Translations under genes and position numbers: made by a program | The notes under the pieces: generated by a model | What the model saw: only the letters and a program-made list of their open reading frames with translations | Told to the model about the DNA's origin: nothing | Databases searched by the model: none | Part shown: piece by piece, positions 42,240 to 54,439 of the stretch | How positions within the stretch are numbered: position 1 is the first letter of the stretch | Layout: the number at the start of each line of letters is the position of its first letter | Source: Patiria miniata | Lineage: Eukaryota; Echinodermata; Asteroidea; Valvatida; Asterinidae | Assembly: GCF_015706575.1 (NCBI RefSeq) | Contig: NW_024037070.1 | Span: 6,789,598 to 6,853,597 of the forward strand | DNA length: 64,000 bases | Direction of reading: 5' to 3'

Positions 42240-42318
42240 TCAGCATTGATACTCCAACCGGTCTGAAACAGAGTGTTTAAAACCGGCCAAGCACACATGT
42301 ATTCCATAACATCAAATC
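42240..42318. mobile_element. Fragment of family F inverted repeat
   Basis: TTATCAGCATTGATACTCCAACCGGTCTG and GTTTAAAACCGGCCAAGCAC match the loop and right arm of the element at 54440-54577. It lies just before a family B element. Confidence 0.6.
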
Positions 42319-42335
42319 CTTTGAAGTATAGCTTA

Positions 42336-42712
42336 GGCCAAAAAAAAAAAGTCTCCGGTTTCTGGTATGGAGCTTGCCCCAAAAGTGGTGCGGCGACGCG
42401 GCTTTTTTTTTTTTTTACCTGTTTTTTTTTTTTTTTGCTTCAAATGTCGGCTGATGACTGCAAATGGTGCCCGACTAAACTTAGTGCAAATATATGGGAG
42501 TCCAGAGAGGCCACATAAAGCTTATTCTCGATCATAACCCCATCTAAAAACACGTTAAAATTGTGCAGCAGCAGGATTCCAGTCCAACCAGTGAGTTTGG
42601 CGGTTTTGAGACATCATCTTGTATTGAAAAAAAACCTTTTTCATTTTGCCGACGCGCATGGCTACGGCGACGCACGCGCATACCAGAAACCGGAGACTTT
42701 TTTTTTTTGGCC
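42336..42712. mobile_element. Family B Harbinger/Tourist-like MITE, copy 1 (377 bp)
   Basis: The ends are GGCCAAAAAAAAAAA, GTCTCCGGTTTCTGGTATG and the exact inverse, and TTA flanks both sides as a 3-bp duplication. TWA duplications and GG-starting TIRs are the signature of the PIF/Harbinger superfamily. The interior includes two poly-T runs and GCTTATTCTCGATCATAACC. The overlapping short ORFs on both strands are artefacts of the inverted ends. Confidence 0.85.
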
Positions 42713-42896
42713 TTAGTGGCTGTACATTTTGTGAAAACAAGAAAACATGTGCACAACAATTCTTTGGGTCTCGTAACTGGATTCTGTGCCCCCCCCCCCC
42801 TTTATTAAAACCACCTTCAAAGATTGTTTGCTTTCGATCCAAACCATTTGGACCAGACTTATCTTCACTTTGAGCAAGGTTTTCTCGTTCAATTGG

Positions 42897-43171
42897 TTAA
42901 AGGGAATGTACATCAGTGGCTTTTGCGGACTGAAAAAATGGTAAATTTGAAGCAGAAGTTGAAAAATAGTTAGGTTTTTCCAACGGTGATCGGCCGACCA
43001 CTGTTGGAAATGTATACAAAAATACCAATTTCTTGAAAATGACTTCACACCAGGAGCCATAATTTTACAGGATGCTTTTGACTGTCATTTACCAACATCC
43101 AAGTAAGGTATTTCGTAAAAACTTGATAGTTTTATTTTTCGATGTTTGCAAATGTTGTATATTCCCTTTAA
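42897..43171 (+). mobile_element. Family A MITE, internally deleted copy 8 (275 bp)
   Basis: Both TTAAAGGGAAT ends and the palindrome region (TTTTTCCAACGGTGATCGG) survive, but about 250 bp between TTTTGCGGACTG and AATGGTAAATTTGAAGCAG is missing relative to full copies. Confidence 0.8.
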
Positions 43172-46012
43172 ACATAGGTAACATTTCCGAGTAATGACCG
43201 ATGCTACGTGCTTTTAACAAGTAAACATGTTTAGATACATGTACTGTACATGCACAATCCATGCTCCAGAGAGTGGTTCACGGTCTGGGTCACGTCCTTG
43301 TGTAAATAGCTGTTTACCGAATTATTTATGCATTTTCCTAATGGGAAATCCAACTTGTTTACCCGAACTTTCAATTTGTCACTGTGCCTGGAAATAACAG
43401 TACTCCCTGTGGGCAGGTCCCCGAGCAGCCTGCGTGCATTATCCAGGGCCAAATCAGCCCTCGGCCACGGACATCAGCTGGCAAATACATCTTGTAATCA
43501 GACCTTCTAATCCTGCAGCAATGTCCTGTTCCTTCGCTCAAGCTGTTTGCCAGCTGAGCTGGCCCATGTTAGCATTTCGGGAATATGTAGAATAACATTG
43601 TAGCTGGTTAGTGTCTGCACATGGGGCCCCAAAAGCACAGTGGTGTGTTATTTAGATTTCCTTTGAGGAGAGCCTACATAATACTCTCCACATCCTGAAT
43701 GAGTTTCCAGATTCTTTCCTTTCATACATTTTGCAAACGTGCTGGACATGTACATGTAGTTGGTTTGCTTATGAAAAGGATATTCTGATGATCTATTGTA
43801 TTGATAATGACCCATTTCATAAATACTATAATATGCTTCATACATACAAATGTGTAGTTTATACAAATATTATACAGTACTACAGTCAGTGTGACAGTTC
43901 CAGATCATCGACAGTTTGTTTATTTTAATTTTTTTTAAAAATTTATTTACGTCATCTTTAAGGGTAGCTCCGATCAGTGCAGGGCACTGCTTTCCATGGA
44001 GGCCCTCAATATGAGAAATATGAGACCCATTATGTAGCACCTTTAAGGGTTACAAGGTGCTGCGGCGCATATTGCAGCCACTGCCAGTTCTGGATCACTT
44101 GGTTAAATAAAAATTAATTCAACTGTAACCAAACATTTTTTTTTGGAGATTTTTTTCACCAATTTGAAGGTCTATCATTTTGCAATTGTCGGCGAAATGT
44201 CCACTTGTTTTTTTAAACTGGCCTGTGAAAGGAAGTGCGTAAAGACAAATTTTGGTTTCCTGTGGAACGTAGCCAACATTTATCATTTTTTTCTTCACTA
44301 TTTTAGGTTTTCTTTTTAGGAAATCATCACTGATTGATTTTGGCATTTGAATTAAATTTATTGTCGTATTTGCCAAAAGAATTTTATCCCCGCGTGTGAC
44401 AGTTGCTGATCCCCCATGCACACAATGCAGTGTTGTATGCAGATCACATGATGAAGGCGTGATACATGACGCGCGCGCAGAATGTGCTGTGATTGGATGA
44501 ATTTGCACATGTAGCGCGGCGTGTTTGATCCGGAACTGTCGAAAAAAGATTCGCAACTGTTGGGTTCAGTCCTGTACCAATGCCATGATTTATTTCCCTT
44601 TTTAAGTTGGGTCTGTGTGAACATATTTGGTTTTATCGTGAAGAGGAGGAATTTGACTATGAAATGATGTCACTCGGACATGGAAACTCCGACCATGAAC
44701 GGGTGTACAGTGGTTGGTATAACAAGTGAACTGTCGCACTGACTGGATCATGTGATAATATGCTAATTTCTTTTTGAATATTTGATGTGGAAGACATCAG
44801 TAATATTTGTCTTGAAATATCACCAGTAAATTGTATACAACTTTATAAGGCCTACCGATACATGACGTAGAGTGTTGCCTTAACTGTTAAGCTTGTAGAT
44901 GGCCACATCTCCTATCAGAAATGTCATCATCTGAGAGGCTGGCTGCAGGCTGGAGCAGATGGCTCTAATCAATCGATTAATATCAGCCTCCCAATCACCC
45001 CGTCTGGCCTTCTCATTACTAGACTAGCATTGCCAGTCCTCTCGTCGGTCCTGCGGACTAACGTGCATAGATTCTCCCTCAGAAAAAGTCAGATGGTTTT
45101 ACAGATGGAGCGTTGGGGGAGACCAAGTGGGAGGAACTCTTGAATGCTCATGCGAAGACCCGTTTGCGCAGTTCCAGAATAAAATAATTTGTGCACGATT
45201 CGTGCCATACGCATGCAAACTGGGACGCGCACGTGGTGTATCCCTCCCATATGGGCTCTCCACAGTGGTCACAAAGCATCATCTACTGATCGTGCATGGA
45301 CTCCATACTGTACCTATACCTATCCTTTCTGGCATGTTTTTTTTTTTACTAAGGCATATCGTGAAATTGGTGTTTACAGTGATGCTAAACAGATGTTAAG
45401 GAGCTTTTTGTTATCTCAATAAAATTTTAAAAAATAAAAATAATTGTAAAGGCCCCCCCCCCCCCCTCTGCAAGTGCTGGGGGTCAGCTGTTTTTAAGGT
45501 CAGTGCCCTATCCCTCAGAGATGCATCCAGAGAACATAATTGATCATAACGCTTTTGCGATTTATGCAGTGGCTAGAACATTTGAACAAAATAACAAATT
45601 TTCTGAATAGTGCTGTTGTTTGATTTTCACTTGTGAGCTTGTCAAAAAGCTTCTCTGTTCCAGATTAGGAGAGGATTTAAGTAGAAAGTATAGTTTTAAT
45701 TTAACCCTTTCATTTTAAACTAAGCTGTAGTAAACGCTTTCCAAAATTTAAGCTGCAAAAAAAGGTACACGTATTGAAACTTTGTAATTTGCCATTGAAG
45801 TACTGTATCATTAAACTTGACCTCAACCAGTGTTTTTTTGGTTGGGTACATGTAGGTTGTTTGTGTACATAATTGCTCATGGAAAAAGAAGGCATTACAC
45901 TTATATCCAGAATGTACACATTCATGCATGTTAGATGAAGCAAGGACAAAAGTAAAACCATAGGAAAAACCCACATAGGAGGATTGACAGGCAGTGGGTG
46001 CTACTACTAGAG
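43172..46012. other. Unassigned non-coding DNA upstream of exon
   Basis: No gene, RNA or well-defined repeat is supported in this stretch. A poly-C run lies at 45453-45467. The 145-codon minus-strand ORF at 44119-44556 is AT-rich, has no motif, and I regard it as chance. Confidence 0.4.
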
Positions 46013-46881
46013 CAGTGCACCTCCTGGCTGTGTGAGAAGAGAGAGAGGGAGTAGAGAGCCAGAGAGCGAGCTGACTAGCCAGGGGCCAGCTTGAACCAAT
46101 CACACTGAGTGGCCCCCATGCAGCGGATATAGATTTATCACCTCTGATTATTGCAAAGGACAGCTGTTCTGCCGTACACCACACACACACACACACATAT
46201 GCCAGAGTGTGTCACGTCACTGCATTATGAACCTTCAACTCGTCCAGTTTTTGCGTGGTGTGTAGGGACAGGCAGGCTGTGTCAGCGCATGTGTCGGCAC
46301 AGTGTGTTATGTGTCAGTGGCAAAGCTGCATTCCTCTGCACTGGAAACATCATCAGTGATAATCTGGCATGCGTGCATGCATGGTGTGCCCTGATGTGGC
46401 ATGGAAGAAGGAACAAGAAACTGCCTTCTTAGTCTTACAATACTTGGCGTTGGACTGTGTGCCGCTGAAAAAGGATTCTGCTGCTTACAAGAACTGGCAT
46501 TCCACTGTACCGTATCCCTCATTGGAATCTTTTTTAGAAACGGACATGGATGCCCGATACTAGCTACTTTAGCTTCGCCTCTCACGAGAATCCGTGCTCT
46601 GAGATTATTAACATCTGCCCTGCCGTGATTAACTGCACATGTAAACTGGAACTACCGGAAAGTTGTTTGTGAATGCGATGGACTTCCACTGGAATATTAT
46701 ATGTACCACTCACTGCAAGTAGTACTGCTAGTTGTAGAACCTGCAAGGTGTCATAATTCCTCTAAATAGGCGACAAGTAACTGCTTATTGTGTTCAACAA
46801 CAGCAGATTTGACCAGTTTTTCGAATATTGCTGTATCTTCTGGAATTTGCTTCAGACGGTTAAAATAGCACCCTAGCACCC
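46013..46881 (+). promoter_or_regulatory. Probable promoter and 5' UTR of host exon
   Basis: This region precedes the only convincing coding exon. A CCAAT box in the context GAACCAATCAC lies at 46094-46104, a purine-rich GAGAGAGGGAGTAGAGAG block at 46041-46058, and a (CA)n run at 46179-46197. I see no TATA box at a fitting distance. ORFs in this stretch are on both strands and not believable as proteins. The transcription start is not determined. Confidence 0.35.
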
Positions 46882-47191
46882 ATGCACGACAAACTCATTC
46901 ACTCGGAGGCAATGAAGAAGAACAGTAGCCCGACTGCTGTCAACAGCATCAGTCCCAACGGGGTGAAAATTAAAACAGAGCGCGACATCAGCCCCAAGTC
47001 CACGCCGCCGTGTAGCGGCGCTGGCGGTGGTGGTAGCGGCGGCGGCGGCGGCGGCGGAGGTGCGACAGTTGACACGGAAATCGCCGAGCAGAAGCCAATT
47101 ACGCTCTCCAAGCTGATGCATGCCCGCGCTCAGCGGAGTGACTATTACCAAGGCACAGGTGTGTTCAGCTTTGAGCTTCACCATCGACCAA
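46882..47191 (+). CDS. Probable 5' coding exon of unidentified nuclear protein
   Basis: The frame opens with ATG (context CACCCATGCACG, with an earlier stop upstream) and reads MHDKLIHSEAMKKNSS. It continues through VKIKTERD, a typical sumoylation motif (psi-K-x-E), then SPKSTPP, a run of about 14 glycines broken by serine, and a conserved-looking segment EQKPITLSKLMHARAQRSDYYQ. The frame continues to a stop at 47223, but a strong donor (CCAA/GTAAGC, GT at 47192) suggests the exon ends at 47191; a second donor (ACAG/GTGTGT, GT at 47159) is possible. GC content and CpG are well above the flanks. The composition suggests the N-terminus of a transcription regulator or other nuclear protein. I do not recognise the family, and the next exon is not visible in the window. 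Confidence 0.55.
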
Positions 47192-48993
47192 GTAAGCTTG
47201 AGGGCAGAGCAAGCATCCCTTAGCCCTGTCTGTTTGTTTGTCAGCTTGTTTGTCTGTCTGTCAGTGCTCTCTGTCAGTAGCGATACAACAAGTTTTAATT
47301 GTTTAACGTGTATAGTTATACTTCTGAATTCTCTGATGTCAGTTGACCCAGGCACTCTGAATCATAGGCCTGTAATGTTTAAAAAGCTTGGTAAGGGCCT
47401 GTCACTGAAGAAGAACCTGTGCTGACAAGAAACCTTTTGTTTTTAATCAGTATTTCATTCCTGTTTTCTAATCCCTATTTGGTTTGGCAACATCCATGAC
47501 ATCATAGGGTTATTCCTGTATTTTAGTATTGCATTACTATATTGTCAACAGTGGAACAAACTTTTTAACATAGACACAGGAATATTATGAAGCGTGGAAT
47601 TTATAACACTTTGTTTGAACAAAGTTAGTTTATTTTGAGGTTTTCTTGTCAGGCATGATATTTTTTAGACATGATTTGGAAACCAGACTTCTTGAATCTG
47701 GAAAAAGATAATTTTTTTTACTAGCACTGTGGATACTCTTTCAACTCAATTTTTTTATCATGATTTCCTTAAGCATGTTGAGTGTGTTCCTCTTCATTTT
47801 GCGACAAATAATCCTAACCCCAAAATGCCTCTAAACCTGTTTTCCAGAGAGGGGGAACCTTGTGTGGACCTGGCTTAGTCCACAGAAGGTTCACACAATC
47901 TGCATCATGTGGACCTGTTTTGTTGTCCACACAAAGATGACAAGGTTTGCATGCAAGCTAGTGATTACCAATTTAAAAAAAAAATTGCAGACTAGTTAAG
48001 TACATGACAATACACACACATGCTGTGCAAAATCTTTATTCGTCCCATCTGGTGAGGGAGAACTTCGATTATGTGAAAAGCAATGTATGTATTGATTCAT
48101 TGTTGATAAATGACCCCATTGACCGTTAATAACACCCAACCATATGATGGTATTTTTGCCTGCACTTTTAATGTCTAATTCTAGTTTTTGTTTTTATTGG
48201 GTTTTTTTTTAAATACATGTAGATTGTAGACCAATTGCTTAGATTTTGGATCCAAATTTTGTCCTTTCCCCGTTTCATGTGTCATGATTCTGGATGCACT
48301 CCTTCAATGCCCCCCCCCCCCCAAAAAAAAATTCCCTAACCAACAAATGAGCACAGTTGAAAATCATTTTTAATGATACATGTAGTATACTTGAGTGGCA
48401 AATTAAAAAGTCCAGAATGGGGACAGGAAAAACGTCCTCCTTTGACCCTAAATGTATTATCTTTAGAATGATCCCATGTCCTCGGGGAAGGAAGATGGTA
48501 GTCTATAGAATAGATAAATACAAACAACACTGCACCTTGTCATTGTAAACAGGAAGAAGTTTATTTAAATAATATTTAGCAAAGATAAAACTGTTTTCAA
48601 CTGGCTGCCCTTGATTAGATTCTGTTTGGGCAGAACACGACCCATACGATTATTCGATTTAGAACTTGTGTGTCATGGTTACGACACAGCTGCACACCTG
48701 GGCAACAAATGTCATCTCCAGTAATGATGCCCAACATGATGAGCACAACAAACAAGTCTGAGTCATGCTGCACTTCCCTGCATGAAATTCAGGGGTTTAA
48801 AGATTAAGCATTGAAATTGGCGTGGACCAACCTAAATATTTTACACGAGTCTGGCACACTGGGTAGAATCCAGGCTTTAGGGTATTCCTACTTTAGATAG
48901 AGTTAACTCAAAAGCACTGGTTCAGAAATTGACTTTTGAATACCTGTTCCAATGTGTTGTGAAATGATAACATTCTAATTTCAAGAAGAGGTA
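47192..48993. other. Probable first-intron sequence
   Basis: It begins with the donor of the preceding exon and contains a TTTGTCTGTCTGTCAG microsatellite at 47230-47275. No second exon can be recognised. Confidence 0.4.
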
Positions 48994-49620
48994 CCCCCCC
49001 CCCCCCCCCCCCCGTCAAATGGGGTAACTTTGGTCATTTTTTAGGCATATTTAACTATTGCTTTTATAACAAACTTGGCGAATTGGATTTTCCCTAATAT
49101 TAAGAACATTTAGACTAAACACTACACTTTGGTGTTGTTTGGTGTCAAAAATAGTATTTAACAAGGGGGTGGGGCCCAACAAAAGATGTGACCAAAGTTA
49201 CCTCCGTTTTGGGGCAACACTGGCCAGCCCTAATAATGCCTATGGACAAAAAAATGTCACATTTGAAAAATTTTCTTTCAAATTCAAGGTAAAAAGTAGA
49301 TAAAATGAACATTTGACCCTAGATTCTTAAAAGAAAACACCATTTTTTCCCCAAACGCCTCCTTAAAGCCATTTGACCTTTGACCTTCTTGTTCCTTGAC
49401 CTCTGACCTTTGACCTCTTAAAATTTGACCTGACATAATTTTCCACTTCAAATCCACAAGTGCATTAAACTTTGCAGTGGTTTTTTTCTTAAACTAATTA
49501 TATAAAATTTACTGAAGAAATCTTGTTTCACAGAGATTTCTATTCACTTGTAACTGAAATATAGGTGCTGACCTACTGACCAAAGATACCCCATCTTACG
49601 GGGCAACTGTGATGAGTGAT
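48994..49620. repeat. Low-complexity block with C20 tract and GGGGTAACTTTGG ends
   Basis: A C20 run at 48994-49013 precedes TCAAATGGGGTAACTTTGGTC; a related phrase (GTGACCAAAGTTACC) appears inverted at 49188-49202, and TGACCAAAGATACCCC near 49577 repeats it again. A cluster of TGACCT motifs lies in between. This looks like a derived repeat but I could not set its ends. Confidence 0.45.
49374..49431 (+). promoter_or_regulatory. Cluster of TGACCT half-sites in DR1 spacing
   Basis: TGACCT occurs at 49374, 49381, 49397, 49404, 49411 and 49426. The first two, the third and fourth, and the fourth and fifth are separated by exactly one base, the spacing (DR1) used by RXR-type nuclear receptors. It may be only a short tandem array inside a repeat; function is not shown. 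Confidence 0.35.
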
Positions 49621-49745
49621 TGTCCAATGAGTCTTTTTTTTAGAAGGGGCGTGATGTGGTTTTAGTTACTCAGAGACTGTTCAAGTCAAATAGCTAACGT
49701 ATCAGTACATGTAGAGACTAGAGAAGGGAGTATTGCTGTATTATG

Positions 49746-50269
49746 TTAAAGGGAATATACAACATTTGCAAACATCGAAAAATAAAACTACCAAGTTTTT
49801 GCGAAATACCTTAATAGGATGTTGGTAAATGACAGTCTAAAGCATCCTGTAAAATTATGGCACCTGGTATACTGTCATTTTCAAGAAAAGTGGTATTTTT
49901 GTATCAATTTCCAACGCTGATCGGCCGATCAGCGTTGGAAACAACTGGCGTTTTTTTCAAATACTGGCCCCAATTGACCATTGCACTTGTTTGCAACCGA
50001 TTACAAACCTATGAACGGGTACGAGCCAGCTAGACTGGTTCCCTGACCTTACAATTCCCCAATGTATGTAAACTGCTCTGTTTCTTCTTATATGGAGTCA
50101 GGGAACCAGACTACAGGAAAATGGTCGTTTTTCTTGGTTTTTATAGCATTTTCGAACCCAAAACCTCCAAAAAGTCAGTGTAACTATATTTACTTTATAT
50201 TTCCAACCCCCCCAATTCCATCCATTTCTGAAAATTACAGCAAAAGCAAATGATGTATATTCCCTTTAA
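49746..50269 (-). mobile_element. Family A MITE, copy 9 (524 bp, inverted)
   Basis: This is a complete copy reading opposite to the one at 37915-38436, with TTAAAGGGAATATAC at the left, TATATTCCCTTTAA at the right, and the same perfect palindrome at 49908-49941 (half: TTTCCAACGCTGATCGG). It is nearly identical to copy 4 across most of its length. Confidence 0.9.
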
Positions 50270-51589
50270 GTCCCATAACAGGTGTGGAGGGATGATGATA
50301 AAGTTGTGCAGGAAACATGACCAGGTTTGACAGTACCGGATGTAGCAGTGATCCGTGAACGTAAATCCACACCCAATCAGCGTGTACTTCTCAATATAGC
50401 AACATGTACAGTGTACACTCAATTGGAGTCAAATGCTTCAGGAAATATGTCTCCAAAACTGGACTGGAATGACTCGTACATTGTTGCAGTGTTCGTGGAT
50501 TGAAAAGTCAAAAGTTGTATGATGCTTAGAGGAGAAAATGTACACATTGTCCCATTCGTCCCTATACTGCCCCAAACCACTCAACCCGTTGCTCCTTACA
50601 TGTAGACCCCCAAACTGCCACGACGCTGTATGGTTTTTCAACAAATTTGTCGTGGAGTAAATACAGTGAAATACAGTGCAATTCAGGTGCTAATGAATTA
50701 GCCACTAATAGTTAAATTACCATTTCTGGTTTGAAGATTACCTTGTAAAGAAAAAATTTATTTCAAATAAGTGATATCAAGAAGAATTGACAGGCTGAAC
50801 TTAACCTATTAATTAGCCCTCAAAGCACCCACAACCGCCCTGCCATGATTTACTCCTCAGACCACCCAAGCATTCTGTGATTGTGTTTATACTCCTCCGT
50901 GAATCAATGAAACCATAGAGTCTTTGGCTTAATTGAATCAAGGAGGAGAATAACTACAATTTATTGACAATCTCATACTACAGGTGCAAACTTAATGAGA
51001 GGAACAGTTAAAAGTTTTTTGCCCTTAAATGGTGAAAGGCATAAAATGGTACATGTATTGTATGTACATGTACTGTAGGTGACTGTCCCAGTTAAGGCAT
51101 GTACATGTACATTTAACTCACAATGTCATCCCCATACTAACCAGGACTATCAAGTGAATTACATGTGCACGTACTGCAAAATAGATTGAAGTAGGACAGC
51201 AGCATTTCCTGGAAGAAGAATTTTGTTGTCTGAGAAGTGGGCAGGTCATTGAACAGCACATGTTTATTGAAATGTCACGGATTCGTATCAAGGACAAACT
51301 CCAAGCAGGAAGAAAACAGATGGTAGACAGGGACCTGCAGCCCGTGGGCTCACCTTTGATCAAGGTGTTTGCCTCAGCAAGGTGTGCAGTAATTGATTGC
51401 AGGAGGTAGCAACTTATGAATCACATATCCAGGCAGCTTTTAAAGTCCTGGTTCCTGTTTTCATGTAGAGGCAACATCTGGCTTTTGCCTGACTGTTCAA
51501 CCATCCCACCACCAATTTTGTATATGTGTCCCAGTTTGTAAGGAGTGAATCACAACATTTCTCAGCACATATATTTTTCTCAAGATAGG
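50270..51589. other. Unassigned non-coding DNA
   Basis: ACATGTA-type repeats cluster at 51050-51112. No gene is supported. Confidence 0.35.
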
Positions 51590-51800
51590 GCCCGTTCAAA
51601 TGAAGTCATTTCCTACAGACCAGCTACGTGCATTGGCATTTTGAGCGTCAACTTGCATAATGCGCATCGGCTGCATCGTATTTCGAACACATTTCGTGCA
51701 ACAAGCGCGCGTGTTTGGAACATTTTCAACACTGCGCAATGCGTGCTTGATTGCGTAAAATACGCAGTTGCAGTTCTACTACAGAGATGAGCAAGCCCTA
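51590..51800. repeat. Dispersed CpG-rich repeat Q, copy 1
   Basis: CAAATGAAGTCATTTCCTAC, GCATCGGCTGCATCGTATTTC and TGTTTGGAACATTTTCAACA resemble phrases at 59325-59500 (CAAATGACGTCACTGCTTAC, GCATCGACTGTGTTGTATTTC, GTGTTTAGAACATTTTGCAC) in the same order. Divergence is high. Confidence 0.45.
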
Positions 51801-53010
51801 TTGGTATCCACCATGTTGCTCTATAATTCCAAACACCACTATCCAACAAGAAAAGTAGTAACACCCAATTCCTAGCAAGGGTGTATGATATGCATACAGA
51901 TTCAGCGATTAATTATGCGAAACAAGACTGCATCTGGACCTCGAGATTCTGACCATTCAGCTGGTGCCTTCTACATCGGTAACCTTTTGTCATAGACATC
52001 TAGACATGACATTTAGACTAGATTGATTGTGCTAGATCTATTGTGCTAGATTGTGAGCTGTTCCCCCCACCCCCTGGAAAATCCTGCATACTACACTTTC
52101 CACTCCCCTGTTCAGTCTGTCCTGTCGGGGAAAACCATACATGGTAAAAAAAAAGTGAAGATCTTCAAACATCATGATTACAAATGCATATTCTCTCCAT
52201 TTTCTCCTGAAGAATTTTCAATTTGTATGTTTTGTTTTAACGATTTTTTTTTACTTTATTCTGATTTTGGGCATTTATAACCCTCTGAAAAAGGGCTTCC
52301 TTTTTGTGCACAAATAACCCGCCCAGCGAGAGCCGAATCTGGCAGCCAATAATTCTGATTTTTTTTTTTTTGAAGAAATCATCCAATGAGTAAACTGACG
52401 TCAGTGGCTTTTTTGTTTTGTTCAATGTCTCATTCAAATGTGAACAGCTTTTATAGGCCTATTGGTGAGAAAATAGCAGTTCAAAAAACAAATCCACTTT
52501 TCAAGATGAAACTCGAAAATATAATGCATCTTGCATATTTAGATCTACAGACCTACATGTTGAGTAACACGTAGATTTGGTCAGCGGTGGGACTTGGTTA
52601 GTCAGGTGACATTTCACTGGCTAATTGAGACAGTGTGAGCTGTGAGGGAAGGTTCTAGTCAGAGGTCTGCACCTGGTTCCTATACTGTCACAAGCCATAT
52701 CCTGAGATTGCATAGGCAGCACGTGTGTCATCATCATCTGTGCGCCGGGCGTGCATGTATTTCTTTTTTACAATGTTTCCCAGTCAGTTCAAGAACAAAT
52801 TAAGTTGTTTCCATGACCTTTTTGGTCAATCAAATGGATCTGTTCACTTTCAACAGAGCTACTTGCATAGTGTACATGTAATTGTAAATTAGCAACAAAT
52901 ATATTGTGACCTTTATTGAGTCTCAGCGTTGAAATTGCTTTTTTTGGCTGATGTGTAGAAGTTCCTCCTTAATGTATTGCCCATGTTAATGATTTGGTTT
53001 TACTCCTTAT
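51801..53010. other. Unassigned non-coding DNA
   Basis: No gene or defined repeat is supported. Confidence 0.35.
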
Positions 53011-53160
53011 GCAGGCATGCAACTTTTCCTCGGATTTGCTGATTTCCTCGTTTTTCACTTCTCATGAATGCCATTACAAATTGAAAGATACTGTATAACG
53101 TCTAATTGTGTGGTTTGGAGTTTCCTCGTTTTTTTTTTAAATTCCCAGTTGCATGCCTGC
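53011..53160. mobile_element. 150-bp MITE K, copy 1
   Basis: The ends GCAGGCATGCAAC and GTTGCATGCCTGC are exact inverse copies of each other. Inside are GATTTCCTCG and TTTCCTCG next to poly-T runs. A second copy of the same length lies at 53571. Confidence 0.8.
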
Positions 53161-53570
53161 TTAACTTATGAAGTGCTTTGAGTTTGACAAACTTTGTTGG
53201 ATTAGTTTAGGTTTTTACCACTGTCATGTAATCTGTTTCCGATGTAAGAATTTTTAATATGTGACAATCAAAAGATAAATACGGCTCGGGCTATAAAATA
53301 AAAAATAAGTGTAAATTGCAGGAGATTGCAAATGAACCACAAACACAAAGGGAAACTGACTAGGTGCAAGTGTAATAACTATAAATACATGTATGAATAA
53401 AAAAAATATTGTAATTGTATCCTCTCTGAGTAAAACGCTTTTGCCATTTCTTAGATTTACAGCATAATGTTACTGCCATCATGACTTTGAGCATGAACCT
53501 GCCCTTGAACAAACAACAACATTGACAAACTGGGGAACTGCCAACATACAGTGTACATGTAGGGAATATA
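53161..53570. other. DNA between the two K elements
   Basis: It holds no gene or structure I can support. Confidence 0.35.
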
Positions 53571-53720
53571 GCAGGCACACAACTTTTCGTCGGATCTGCT
53601 GATTTCCTCGTTTTTTTACTTCTCATGAATGCCATTACAAATTGAAAGAAAAACACTGTACAAAGTCTTGTGTGGTTTGGAGTTTCCTCGTTTTTTCTAA
53701 ATTCCCTGTTGCATGCCTGA
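53571..53720. mobile_element. 150-bp MITE K, copy 2
   Basis: Same order of phrases as copy 1 (TTTTCGTCGGATCTGCTGAT, TCTCATGAATGCCATTACAA, GTGTGGTTTGGAGTTTCCTC). The right end is TTGCATGCCTGA, and TA flanks both ends. The copies lie 410 bp apart in the same orientation. Confidence 0.75.
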
Positions 53721-54439
53721 TAAAGATGAGTTTGTAGAGCACCAGTATGTATTCTGAAGGTTGCAGATTCTGGAGGTCGCTAGATTCTGGAGGTTGCAGG
53801 TTTATATTAAACCCGCTCCAGTCATCCTTTGTTCAACTTTATAATTAATGCTGAACATGTGTTCATTCGTCTCAGGTATCTGAAGAGAAACTGGACAGTC
53901 TGTTATGGTTTGTTTTGGCATAACATACATCTGTAGATCACAGACTCAGAGACCCCTGCCTAAGGTTCTTTGAAAGTGGAATTGCTTCTTCCCTTTTTTC
54001 CCCCTGATATGTGATTTGTGAGTGGCAGGGCAATGTGGCTTGCATTATTACTCCAAGGCTCCAGGAGTGTGATCTTGATGTTTTAATACACAGGTAGGCC
54101 TGCTGATGACAGAGGTGAACAGGTCAAGAATCTGCAATTGATTGGGGGTATCCTGCAATGGCAAGGCTATGGGGACGCAGGAGGAAGCCTTGGCTGTATT
54201 CAGTCTGATGATGTGACAGTGGGTACTTGATCCCCTTTAGGCAATCTGCTAATTGTGGAGTAGATGTTTGCAAAATGTTGACTGTTTGAAAAATATGGAC
54301 TTTTTATAAAGTACATGTATCTCTCTTTTTTTTTTTAGAAGAATATTTCTGACATTTTTAAGGTTGTGTGATTGGAGTTTTGTTCCCCTCACTGTCAAGC
54401 GGTTATTGTTTTGGAGCGCAGGCTGGTTTATTATTAAGG
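53721..54439. other. Unassigned non-coding DNA
   Basis: A short direct repeat TAGATTCTGGAGGT/CAGATTCTGGAGGT occurs near 53764 and 53781. No gene is supported. Confidence 0.35.

Noticed and set aside
42544-42873. Several overlapping ORFs on both strands
   Set aside because: They are openings in the inverted ends of a family B element and a following poly-C run.
46873-47355. 160-codon minus-strand ORF opposite the host exon
   Set aside because: It is the complement of the glycine-coding GC-rich run (Pro/Ala tracts) and has no independent support.
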